In this document: positions 49,657 through 57,066 of the stretch, piece by piece
Numbering within the stretch: position 1 is the first letter of the stretch
Layout: each line of letters opens with the position of its first letter
NCBI RefSeq assembly: GCF_900110555.1
Contig: NZ_FOEE01000015.1
Location: 1-64,000 of the forward strand
Direction of reading: 5' to 3'
Length of the DNA: 64,000 nucleotides
Origin: Trujillonella endophytica
GTDB lineage: Bacteria > Actinomycetota > Actinomycetes > Mycobacteriales > Geodermatophilaceae
Program-made: the position numbers and the translations under genes
The notes under the pieces: model-generated
The model's input: only the letters and a program-made list of their open reading frames with translations
Databases searched by the model: none
Told to the model about the DNA's origin: nothing

Positions 49657-50712
49657 TCACCCCGAGGTACGGATCCGTTCGAGCAGCTCCTCGGCCGGGC
49701 GGGTGTTGATGACGCGCTCGGCAGGGACGCCGGTCTCCACGGCTCGCTCGCAGCCGTTGGACTGCCAGTCGAGCTGGCCGGGCGCGTGCGCGTCGGTGTC
49801 GATCGCGAACTCGCAGCCCAGCTCCACGGCGAGGGACAGCAGCCGCAGCGGCGGGTCCAACCGCTCGGGCCGGGAGTTGATCTCCACGGCGGTGCCGTGC
49901 TCGACGCAGGCGCGGAACACCGCCTCGGCGTCGAAGTCGCTCTCCGGGCGCGGTCGCTGGGTGCCGTTGCGCTGCGTCCGCCCGATCACCAGCCGGCCGG
50001 TGCAGTGCCCGAGGACGTCGGTGTAGGGGTTGGCGACGGCGGCCAGCATGCGCTCGGTCATGACGGTGCGCTCGGCCCGCAGGTCGGAGTGCACGCTGGC
50101 GACGACGACGTCGACCCGCTCCAGCAGCTCGTCGGTCTGGTCGAGGGTGCCGTCGAGGTTGATGTCGCACTCGATGCCGGTGAGGATCCGGAACGGCGCC
50201 AGCTCCTCGTTGAGCTCGGCGACGACGTCGAGCTGCCGCTCCAGCCGCGCCGCCGTCAGCCCGTTGGCGACGGTCAGCCGCGGCGAGTGATCGGTCAGCG
50301 CCAGGTACTCGTGCCCCAGGCCCCGCGCGGCCTCGGCCATCTCGCGGATGGGGCTGCCGCCGTCGGACCAGTCCGAGTGCGAGTGCAGGTCACCCCGCAG
50401 CAGGGCGCGGAACCCGGCGACGTCGTCGGCCAGCGGCACCAGCTCCGCGTGCTTCTCCTCGAGCCCGGCCAGGTACTCGGGAACCTCGCCGCGGTGGGCC
50501 TGCACGATCGCGGTGCCGGTCTTGGGGCCGATGCCCTTGAGGTCGGTCAGCGTCCTCGTGCGGATCCGCCGGTCGAGCTCGGCGTCGTCCAGGCCGTCGA
50601 TCACGGCCGCGGCGGTGCGGAACGCCGCGACCCGGTGCGAGGGCTCGCGGGCGCGCTCCAGGAGGAAGGCGATCCTCCGGAGCGCGGCCGCGGGCGGGAG
50701 TGGCTCGGTCAG
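49657..50712 (-). CDS. PHP-domain phosphoesterase with HhH motif (DNA polymerase X-like PHP)
   Basis: About 351 residues. The N-terminal part holds a helix-hairpin-helix (TLTDLKGIGPKTGTAIVQ) as in family X polymerases, followed by a PHP domain starting GDLHSHSDWSDGG with ALTDHSPRLTV, GIECDINLDG, VASVHSDLR, GHCTGR and AIDTDAHAP, so all metal ligands are present. No polymerase palm is present. The start is odd: the frame has no ATG or GTG near the expected N terminus, but a CTG at 50712 gives LTEPLPPAAALRR and a 4-nt CTGA overlap with the DoxX-like gene. I take CTG as start with caution. Confidence 0.75.
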   Translation of the reverse strand: MTEPLPPAAALRRIAFLLERAREPSHRVAAFRTAAAVIDGLDDAELDRRIRTRTLTDLKGIGPKTGTAIVQAHRGEVPEYLAGLEEKHAELVPLADDVAGFRALLRGDLHSHSDWSDGGSPIREMAEAARGLGHEYLALTDHSPRLTVANGLTAARLERQLDVVAELNEELAPFRILTGIECDINLDGTLDQTDELLERVDVVVASVHSDLRAERTVMTERMLAAVANPYTDVLGHCTGRLVIGRTQRNGTQRPRPESDFDAEAVFRACVEHGTAVEINSRPERLDPPLRLLSLAVELGCEFAIDTDAHAPGQLDWQSNGCERAVETGVPAERVINTRPAEELLERIRTSG

Positions 50713-51269
50713 CTCTTCGCCTTCCTCGCCTGCTTCTTGGCCTTCCGGGCCGCCTTCTTCTGCGCCCGGCCGGCCCGCTTGGCGGCCTTCTCGTAGCTCT
50801 CCTCGGTCGCGTGGGCTGCGCGCGCGGCCGCCCGCTTCGCCCGGTAGCCGACCGACGGCCGGCCCTCGGTGTCGACGGCGGCGAGCAGCAGCCCGCCCAG
50901 CAGGCCGGTGTTCTTGAGGAAGTTCGAGATCTGCCCGAACCGCTCGGTCGGGTCGTCGTGCTCCCAGAACCGGTGCCCCGCCAGCGTGGTCGGGACGACG
51001 GACGCCGACAGCACCAGCGCGGTCAGCCGCGGGAGCTTGTTCAGCGCGAACAGCGAGCCGGCGGCCACCTTGATCGCGGCGTCGGCCTTGACCCACTGCT
51101 CGACGTCCTTGGGCACCTGCACGGGCAGCTGCTTGTCCGCCGTCCCGGCGATCTTCTCCACCACGGGGGCGGCGCCGGGCACGCGGTCCTGCGGCTTGCG
51201 AAGCGTGCTGATGCCCCCGTAGATGAAGGGCGCGGCGAGCAGTGGCCGAGCGATGCGGCGGACCAACAT
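50709..51269 (-). CDS. DoxX family membrane protein
   Basis: A 186-residue protein with RPLLAAPFIYGGISTLRKP at the N terminus, DAAIKVAAGSLFALNKLPRL, and TLAGHRFWEHDDPTERFGQ followed by NFLKNTGLLGGLLLAAVD, which are DoxX hallmarks; about four membrane helices. The last 35 residues are a lysine/alanine-rich basic tail. Family members are linked to quinone/thiol redox stress. ATG with a GAGG 8 nt upstream. The stop overlaps the proposed CTG start of the PHP gene. Confidence 0.8.
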   Translation of the reverse strand: MLVRRIARPLLAAPFIYGGISTLRKPQDRVPGAAPVVEKIAGTADKQLPVQVPKDVEQWVKADAAIKVAAGSLFALNKLPRLTALVLSASVVPTTLAGHRFWEHDDPTERFGQISNFLKNTGLLGGLLLAAVDTEGRPSVGYRAKRAAARAAHATEESYEKAAKRAGRAQKKAARKAKKQARKAKS

Positions 51270-51463
51270 GGGCAGACCTCTTCCGTCGACGAACCGTGTC
51301 GGTGTCCCCATGCCCAGCTGAGCAGGAGGGACACACTCCCCTCGGACCGTAGTGAGATCGGCGCCGCTCCGCTCGCCCGTTCGGGTCGGCTCTGCGATCC
51401 CGCCGTTCCCCGGAGGGGTGAGGCTCCCTGTCGGATGGCGACGAGGCCGGGCACGCTGACCGC

Positions 51464-51667
51464 ATGGGGAAGGCTGACGGCATGGGCAAGGCACTGCTGG
51501 GCCTGCTGCTGATCGTGGTCGCCGTCGAGATGATCGCCGTGGTCGTCATCGGCGCCGTCCTGGTGCTGCTGGGCACCACGCAGACCACGCTGATCGGCGT
51601 CGGCATGATGTTCGCCGCCGTGGCCGCCGCCATCCTCAGCTGGCGGTTCGCGCGCCGGAGGGTGTGA
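51464..51667 (+). CDS. Small two-helix membrane protein, hypothetical
   Basis: A 67-residue protein with two hydrophobic segments (LLGLLLIVVAVEMIAVVVIG and IGVGMMFAAVAAAILSW) and a basic end RFARRRV. A second ATG at 51482 has a better purine-rich site (GGGGAAGG) upstream, so the protein may start there at residue 7. It is divergent from the DoxX-like gene across 194 nt. No family recognised. Confidence 0.5.
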   Translation: MGKADGMGKALLGLLLIVVAVEMIAVVVIGAVLVLLGTTQTTLIGVGMMFAAVAAAILSWRFARRRV

Positions 51668-51723
51668 CGCGGTCCCGCTGACCGGGTGCCACGGCGCGGG
51701 CGGGGGCCGGCCGACCCGGGCAC

Positions 51724-51954
51724 TCAGCCGAGCAGTCGCGTGGCGGCGCCGAGCAGGTCGAGCAGGTCGACGCTCAACGCGCGCGCGATGGCCTGGAGGT
51801 CGTCGAGGTCGAAGGGGCTGTCCTCGCGCAGCTTGCGCGCGACCGTGGCCTGGTTGATCCCGGTCTCGCGGGCGAGCTGCCGCCCGGACCAGCCGCGGTC
51901 GGAGAGCAGCGACCGCACGACTGCTGCGACCGCGGCGGACAGGTGCACGGACAC
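51724..51954 (-). CDS. Small HTH (XRE-like) DNA-binding protein
   Basis: A 76-residue protein that is almost only a helix-turn-helix domain: LLSDRGWSGRQLARETGINQ followed by ATVARKLREDSPFDLDDLQA and IARALSVDLLDLL, the lambda-repressor-like five-helix layout. No effector domain. GTG start. It lies 49 nt after the truncated sugar transferase gene on the same strand and could be cotranscribed with it. Confidence 0.65.
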   Translation of the reverse strand: MSVHLSAAVAAVVRSLLSDRGWSGRQLARETGINQATVARKLREDSPFDLDDLQAIARALSVDLLDLLGAATRLLG

Positions 51955-52003
51955 ACCGTAGGTCGCTGCCGGTGTCCCCGTGGCCCACCGGCAGCGACGT
52001 GCC

Positions 52004-52372
52004 TCACCGCGCCGCGCTGCCGGGCCGCAGTCGTCGCCCGATCAGGGACAGGTCGCCGCGGAGCACGTCGAGCAGCAGCGGCAGCGCGTCGAGTCCGTAC
52101 CGGCGCAGGACGTGGCCGACCGGCGTGACGCCGTCGTCCGGGACGGCGGTGCGGAAGCGGAGCCGCCGCTCCAGGTGGCCGTCGGGGGCCATGCGCACGG
52201 AGTGCGAGAACACCGGACCGGGACTGGTGGCCCGGACGGCGACGGCGATCGCCACGAAGACCGGCAGCACCAGGAACAGGCCGACCAGGGCGAGGCCTCG
52301 GTCGAGCGCGCTCGTGGCCAGCTGGGAGGCGCGGGTCGTGGGGGGGAGGGGGCGGGACGTGAGCGGTTCCAT
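52004..52372 (-). CDS. Truncated sugar-transferase-like protein lacking the catalytic dyad
   Basis: A 122-residue protein clearly related to the C-terminal domain of initiating sugar transferases: SALDRGLALVGLFLVLPVFV, RATSPGPVFSHSVRM, RRLRFRTAVP, LRRYGLDALPLLLDVLRGD and LSLIGRRLRPG. Compared with the intact enzyme at 30734 the Asp-Glu dyad (DELPQL) reads DALPLL, GPRP is GRRL, and the final 60 or so residues with the GLTGWAQ block are missing. The ATG has a GGAGG 6 nt upstream, so it looks translated. It is probably a non-catalytic remnant or a regulatory partner, not an active enzyme. Confidence 0.65.
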   Translation of the reverse strand: MEPLTSRPLPPTTRASQLATSALDRGLALVGLFLVLPVFVAIAVAVRATSPGPVFSHSVRMAPDGHLERRLRFRTAVPDDGVTPVGHVLRRYGLDALPLLLDVLRGDLSLIGRRLRPGSAAR

Positions 52373-52441
52373 GGGGGACCTCCGGCGGGACGGCGCGGGG
52401 GGCGCGCGTCCGGCGAGAAAGGGTCTGTCGCGGGGGAAGCA

Positions 52442-52545
52442 CCCGGCAGGGCCGGGTCTGCGGGAGCCCGGCGCGGGGCCGGGGGTCGCGGTGCCCGGCA
52501 TGGAGCCGGGGGTCGCGGGTGCCCGGCGCGGGGCCGGGCCTGCGG
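52442..52545. repeat. Four imperfect 25-28 bp direct repeats
   Basis: CCCGGC-headed units start at 52442, 52467, 52494 and 52522 (periods 25, 27, 28); the shared body is GCCCGGCGCGGGGCCGGG plus a GTCGCGG-like tail. The periods are not multiples of three, and the array lies in the 200-nt gap between the proline-rich gene and the truncated sugar transferase, in the upstream region of the latter. No gene is seen in this gap. Confidence 0.6.
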
Positions 52546-52572
52546 GGAGCGGGCTGGAGGAGGAGCCCGGTC

Positions 52573-53679
52573 TCAGTCGGGGGGCGAGCCCGGATCGCCG
52601 GCGCGGGTGAGCGCCTGCTCGGCGGCACGCGTGATGCGGCGCACCTCGGCCGTGTCCGCGGTGCCGCCGTCGACGGCGCCGGTGGAGAGCAGCGAGGAGC
52701 CGGCGTCGGTGCTGGTACCACCGCCCTGGTGGACGACGTTGCTGCCGGGCAGGGGGCAGGAGCCGGTCGGCGCGGGCGGCGGGGTGGGCGCAGGCGGCGG
52801 ACCGGTCGGGATCGGGCTGCCCGTGGCCGGGCTCGCCGGCGGGGGACCACCGGTCGGTGAAGCGGACGCAGGGGACGACGCCTCGGAGGTGCGGAACGCC
52901 GTCCGTTCGGGGGCGGAGGCCGGGATGCAGAGGACCTCGGCGGCCTCCGGGGTCACGGCATCGGGGTCGGCCGGCTCGGCGAGGGGCGGAACGAGGCCCA
53001 GGATCGCGAATCCGGGATCGGCCAGGATCTCCGCGCCGGGGATGCCGGGCTCCGTGCCCGGGGTGCCGAGTTGCTCGCCGGGGACGGCGGGCTCCGCGCC
53101 GGGGGTGCCGGGCTCCGTGCCCGGGGTGCCGAGCTGCTCGGCCGGGGTGCCGGGCTCCGTGCCCGGGGTGTCGGGCTCCGTGCCCGGGGTGCCGGGCTGC
53201 TCGGCCGGGGTGCCGGGCTCCGCGGCCGGGATACCGGTCGCGGGCGCCGGCTCGCCGCCGGGGGCCGGAGGGGTGGGCGCGACGTCGGGCGGGGGCGCGG
53301 GCTCGGGCGTCGGTGCCGGCTGGGGGGAGGCGTCCGGCGGCGGCTGGTCCGAGGTGGTCGGCGAGGGCTCGTCCGGCCCGTCGGTCGGTGGTGCCGGCGC
53401 CGGCTGCGGGAGCGGGAGCGGCACGGTCGGCTCGGGTGGCGGCGACGCCGGGGGCCCGTCCGAGGCGCTGCCGTCGACGCCGGGCCGGCCCGGGGGAGCT
53501 CCCGCTGCCGGTTCGGCCTCGAGCCCGGCGTCATCGGTAGTGGCGCCGGCGTCGGTCGCGGGCGGAGCCGTGTCCGCGGACGCGCTCTCGGCGACGGCGG
53601 TGAGCAGCAGCCAGCCCGCGATCGCGAAGAGCAGGGTGAGGAGCAGGCGGCGGGCGAGGCGACCGGCCGGCGCGGGCAC
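52573..53679 (-). CDS. Proline-rich secreted protein with heptapeptide repeats
   Basis: A 368-residue protein with a signal peptide (RRLLLTLLFAIAGWLLLTAV then ESASA), followed by an almost wholly disordered chain rich in proline, threonine, alanine and glutamate. The middle contains nine tandem heptapeptides of the type (G/A)(T/A/E)(E/Q)(P/L)(G/D/A)(T/V/I)P, coded at 53038-53226. Two cysteines (LCIPAS, SCPLPG) lie in the C-terminal third. No sortase motif is visible. It may be a cell-wall-spanning or adhesive protein. The function is unknown. Confidence 0.6.
   Translation of the reverse strand: MPAPAGRLARRLLLTLLFAIAGWLLLTAVAESASADTAPPATDAGATTDDAGLEAEPAAGAPPGRPGVDGSASDGPPASPPPEPTVPLPLPQPAPAPPTDGPDEPSPTTSDQPPPDASPQPAPTPEPAPPPDVAPTPPAPGGEPAPATGIPAAEPGTPAEQPGTPGTEPDTPGTEPGTPAEQLGTPGTEPGTPGAEPAVPGEQLGTPGTEPGIPGAEILADPGFAILGLVPPLAEPADPDAVTPEAAEVLCIPASAPERTAFRTSEASSPASASPTGGPPPASPATGSPIPTGPPPAPTPPPAPTGSCPLPGSNVVHQGGGTSTDAGSSLLSTGAVDGGTADTAEVRRITRAAEQALTRAGDPGSPPD
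53038..53226 (-). repeat. Nine tandem 21-bp (heptapeptide) repeats
   Basis: In reading order the units are AAEPGTP, AEQPGTP, GTEPDTP, GTEPGTP, AEQLGTP, GTEPGTP, GAEPAVP, GEQLGTP, GTEPGIP. The AEQLGTP-GTEP block recurs at a higher order, suggesting growth by unequal exchange of multi-unit blocks. Confidence 0.8.
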
Positions 53680-53843
53680 GTGGCTCGGGAGGATGGTCGC
53701 GCACCTCCTCCCGGCCGCGGTTCCCCGCGTGACGCCGTGTCAGCCCGTAAACCCTGACAGAGGTTCGCGCGGGATCAACGGTTTCCCGGCCCTCCGCTGC
53801 CGACGACCGATCCCGGCCCGGCTGGTTCTCACGCGGAGTGACG

Positions 53844-54734
53844 TCAGTCGTACGGGTCGGTGAGCACGGCGTGGGCCTCGACGACGGTGAAGGTCACGGG
53901 GAGGCCGTCGGTGGTCGTCGTCCCGGGGACGTCGAGGCTGGCGCCGCCGTCGACGCTGTAGGTGCCGCTCCAGGTGGTGGTGAGCGAGGCGGTGTAGGTG
54001 CCCGAGGGGTAGTCGTGGGTGACGGTGTGGTGCGGGTAGGGGGCGCCGGGGTCGGTGCCTGTGAGAGCGGTGCCGTCGCCCGTGTGCCAGGTGAAGGCGT
54101 CCGCGGTGGCGCGGATGTCGACCGTGAAGCCGCGGATGTCGAGGGTGTGGGTCTGGGTGGTGGGGCCGTCGGTGAAGAGGATGACGGGCAGGCCGACGAG
54201 CGCGTTGCCGGGTGGTTGCTGGTGGGTGGGCAGCTGGGGGAGCGGGAGGCGCTCGAAGTACCGGAACACCTCCTCCGGCGACGGCGCGGGATTCAGCGCC
54301 GTGACGTCGACGCACGAGACGGTGAGCGCCTGCCAGGCCCCGACGGGTTCCCCGACCGGCCAACCGGCGGGTACGGGTGTGCCGTCGACCGTCGTGCCGT
54401 CGGGCTGGACGAGCGGGCGGCTCTGCACGGTCAGGAACCGCACGACTCGGTCGGGCGCCGCCTCGCACGACTGGTCGAGAACGGGTGAGCAGTCGTTGCC
54501 CGTGCTCGACTCGCACGGCCGCAGCAGGCGGTAGGTGAAGGGCTGCGGTCCCGGTGCGGTGGCAAATGCGATGAAGGTGCCCGATTCGGAGGCCAGGTAG
54601 GCAGCGGTCAACGCTCCGCCGCCAATCGCCACCTCTGGCTCCTCACACGAGAGCCCCGTGCACTCTGCGCGCGCCGGCGCGTTCTGTAGGAGGAGGCTCA
54701 TCACGAAGACCGCGATTGCTGTCAAAGGGCGCAC
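53844..54734 (-). CDS. Secreted PKD-domain protein, hypothetical
   Basis: A 296-residue protein with a signal peptide (TAIAVFVMSLLLQNAPARA) and several cysteines (CTGLSCEEP, CESSTGNDC). The C-terminal 110 residues form a PKD-like beta domain: FTWHTGDGTALTGTDPG, HHTVTHDYPSGTYTASLTTT. Such proteins are exposed on the surface. It lies 3 nt after the DUF6318 lipoprotein gene on the same strand, one operon. The 5' part of the gene is less G+C-rich than its surroundings. Confidence 0.65.
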   Translation of the reverse strand: MRPLTAIAVFVMSLLLQNAPARAECTGLSCEEPEVAIGGGALTAAYLASESGTFIAFATAPGPQPFTYRLLRPCESSTGNDCSPVLDQSCEAAPDRVVRFLTVQSRPLVQPDGTTVDGTPVPAGWPVGEPVGAWQALTVSCVDVTALNPAPSPEEVFRYFERLPLPQLPTHQQPPGNALVGLPVILFTDGPTTQTHTLDIRGFTVDIRATADAFTWHTGDGTALTGTDPGAPYPHHTVTHDYPSGTYTASLTTTWSGTYSVDGGASLDVPGTTTTDGLPVTFTVVEAHAVLTDPYD

Positions 54735-54737
54735 GGC

Positions 54738-55325
54738 TCAGCCAATAGTCAGCACGCTGACGTTCCAGCTCTGCTCGGAGGCGTTCCACACCAGCCGCGC
54801 ACCAGAGGCAAGAGCTCCGGTGGCCGGGGCGGATCGGCCGGTCACTGGCTGACCGCTTGAATCGAACACGAGCAGCTCGCTCTGTGCGAACACGAAGCTG
54901 ACCTCTGCATCTGGCCCTCGCATGATCGCTGGACCAGCTGGCTCAAACGTGTATGTGAAGTCGCTGTACGTGTAGCCAGCGTCGCGGTCGGCGCCATACG
55001 AGTCCGCGATCATCTGGCATTGATCGCAGTTCTGCGCAAGATCAAGCAGAGGCTGAGGATCTTGTGGACCGTCCGCGACATGAGCAGCGAGCGCGATGTA
55101 ATAGCGCGTGAATTCGAGTGCTCCTTCGGCGGAGTTCTGTCGCGCCGCCTCGGGGACCGGGAAGTCGGGCGGGCCCAGGGGTGGGAGGGCCTCGCTCGAC
55201 GTCGTCTCCGCGGTGGAGCTCGGCAGGGACCCGCTGGCCGGCCGCTCCTCGGAGCACCCGCTCAGCACCGCGACGAACAGGGCGATCGCCCCCGCCGTCG
55301 TCCGCCCGGCGAGCCGTGCCGCCAT
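54738..55325 (-). CDS. DUF6318 family lipoprotein
   Basis: A 195-residue protein with a lipoprotein signal ending VLSGC (about 19-24), then LPPLGPPDFPVPEAARQNSA, GALEFTRYYI, the paired cysteines in CDQCQMIADSYGADRD and FDSSGQPVTGR, the typical order of the actinobacterial DUF6318 family. Function unknown. First gene of a two-gene operon with the PKD protein. The 225 nt upstream hold a repeat set (55444-55514) but no gene. Confidence 0.7.
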   Translation of the reverse strand: MAARLAGRTTAGAIALFVAVLSGCSEERPASGSLPSSTAETTSSEALPPLGPPDFPVPEAARQNSAEGALEFTRYYIALAAHVADGPQDPQPLLDLAQNCDQCQMIADSYGADRDAGYTYSDFTYTFEPAGPAIMRGPDAEVSFVFAQSELLVFDSSGQPVTGRSAPATGALASGARLVWNASEQSWNVSVLTIG

Positions 55326-55443
55326 GTGTCGCCTCCCCGTCGTCCCGGAGGAGGGAGACTAGCCAGGGCCGCATCCCCGGCGCAGCCACCGCTGTGGACA
55401 ACCGCCCGATCGGGCCCCCTGTGGGCGACCCCCGCACGGTCGG

Positions 55444-55514
55444 CTCTGGCGGTGTTCCTCGCGCTTCGGCGGTGCTGCAGCCCCGCCAGAGCGCGGACAA
55501 GACCGCCAGAGCGC
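55444..55514. repeat. Repeated 10-12 bp element CCGCCAGAGCGC
   Basis: CCGCCAGAGCGC occurs twice in direct orientation at 55483-55494 and 55503-55514 (20-bp period, two helical turns) and once inverted as CTCTGGCGGT at 55444-55453. It lies between the PAP2-kinase gene (ends 55551) and the DUF6318 gene (starts 55325). Confidence 0.5.
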
Positions 55515-55550
55515 ACCGGGCGCGCCGGGGAAGGGCCGGAACCGGCCGCC

Positions 55551-56987
55551 TCAGGTCGTCCGGGAGCAGTAGACGGTCAGCGAGCCGCCCTTGGTGAACT
55601 CGAAGTCGGTGGCCGGGTCGCCCATCTCGCCGTCGTAGGCCACGGCCTGCGGTCCGGACAGCGAGCGCACGTGCACCGACCGCACCTGGGTCTCCGCGTA
55701 GCCGGACACCCGGTCGGAGACGCCCAGCAGCGAGCCGAGCACCGCGCGGGTGCGGCTGAACGCGATGTCGGCCCGCAGGTACTGGACGTCGAGCAGCCCG
55801 TCCTCGAGCCGGGGTCGCCAGGCCGGCGCCAGCCCGCGCGGGGTGTAGGTGCAGTTGCCGACGAACAGGATCCAGACCAGCACCTGCCGGCCGTCGAGAT
55901 CGAGCGCCACCGGCGTCCCGGTGCGCAGGGTGCGGGCCGCGGCCACGGTCATCGCCGCCCACTTGCCCAGCCGGCCCGACAGCGCGTCGCGGCGGCGCAC
56001 CATCTCCGGATAGCTGCCGATGCTCGCGGTGTTGAGGAACGGCGTCCCGTTGAGCGACGCGACGTCCACCTGCACCGCCGCCCCCCGGGCGACGGCCTCG
56101 GCCGCCTGCTCGACGGTCTCGACCCCGACGTCCCGGGCGAAGTGGTTCAGCGTTCCCGCCGGGATCACCGCCAGCGGCAGGCCGTGCTCCAGCGCGACGG
56201 CGGCGGCCGCGGCCACCGAGCCGTCGCCGCCGGCAACGCCCAGCGCTCGGGCCCGGCCCGAGCGCGCCGCGTCGCCCAGCAGGTCGGCGACGCCCCGGTC
56301 CTCCGACAGCTCGAGCACCTCGGCCCCCGGGAGGAGCTGGCGGATGTCGGCGGCCGGGTCGTAGCTCTCGGCGCCCGACCGCGGGTTGACCGCCACGACG
56401 AGGCCCTCGCCGTCGGCCAGGGCCGGCGCGGAGGACGCGGGGCGCACCCGGGCGGGGGTGCGGGGCCGCACCGCCCACCACCGCCGGCTGGCCGCGGCCA
56501 CCGCCGTCCCCACGGCGAAGCCGGCGAGCACGTCCCCCGGGTAGTGGACGCCGACGTGCACCCGCGAGTAGCCGACGCCCAGCGCCACCGGCGCGAGCGC
56601 GGTGCCGGCCAGCGGGCTCTCCATCGCCACCCCGGTGGCGAACGCCGCTGCCGAGGCGGCGTGCCCGCTGGGGAAGGAGTGCGTGCTCAGCGTCCGGCGC
56701 AGCAGCCGGTGGGGGCCGTGCGAGGAGAGGTCCGGACGGCGGCGTGCGAAGAACGTCTTGAGCACCGTGTTCGCCACGGTGCTGGTGACCGCGAGCGACC
56801 CGATCCCGCGGACGGCCCCCCGGCGCATCGGGCCCTTGCGGGCGGCCAGCAGCGCGGCGACCGCGAACCAGAGCCGGCTGTGGTCGGCGGCCGTGGAGAG
56901 CCGGCGCAGCCAGCGGTCGGCCGGGGAGGCGGGGATCGCGCCGACCGCGGCGTGCAGGCGGGAGTCCCAGTGCCGCGGCGACCTCAC
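55551..56987 (-). CDS. Fused PAP2 phosphatase and diacylglycerol kinase-type lipid kinase
   Basis: A 478-residue protein. The N-terminal membrane half is a PAP2 phosphatase with KTFFARRRPDLS, THSFPSGHAASAAAF and GYSRVHVGVHYPGDVLAG (all three catalytic motifs). The C-terminal half is a diacylglycerol-kinase catalytic domain: VVAVNPRSG, GVAGGDGSVAAAAAVA, PAGTLNHFARDVG and TASIGSYPEMVRRR. One protein could thus dephosphorylate and phosphorylate isoprenoid or glycerolipids, for example undecaprenyl carriers, but the substrate is not shown. GTG start. Confidence 0.82.
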   Translation of the reverse strand: MRSPRHWDSRLHAAVGAIPASPADRWLRRLSTAADHSRLWFAVAALLAARKGPMRRGAVRGIGSLAVTSTVANTVLKTFFARRRPDLSSHGPHRLLRRTLSTHSFPSGHAASAAAFATGVAMESPLAGTALAPVALGVGYSRVHVGVHYPGDVLAGFAVGTAVAAASRRWWAVRPRTPARVRPASSAPALADGEGLVVAVNPRSGAESYDPAADIRQLLPGAEVLELSEDRGVADLLGDAARSGRARALGVAGGDGSVAAAAAVALEHGLPLAVIPAGTLNHFARDVGVETVEQAAEAVARGAAVQVDVASLNGTPFLNTASIGSYPEMVRRRDALSGRLGKWAAMTVAAARTLRTGTPVALDLDGRQVLVWILFVGNCTYTPRGLAPAWRPRLEDGLLDVQYLRADIAFSRTRAVLGSLLGVSDRVSGYAETQVRSVHVRSLSGPQAVAYDGEMGDPATDFEFTKGGSLTVYCSRTT

Positions 56988-57027
56988 GCGGTGACCGTAA
57001 TGGTGGAGGACTCCCTCGCCGCCACCC

Positions 57028-57047
57028 CTCGCTCCGCTCGGAGCGAG
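57028..57047 (-). terminator. Terminator hairpin after CGNR gene
   Basis: A perfect 8-bp stem CTCGCTCC / GGAGCGAG with a 4-nt loop, 19 nt past the stop of the leftward CGNR gene. Confidence 0.55.
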
Positions 57048-57066
57048 TAGCGCTCGAGCGACTCCG

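Noticed and set aside
53038-53226. CRISPR-like array
   Set aside because: The repeats are 21 bp, contiguous, in frame inside a coding sequence and without unique spacers; no cas genes are present.
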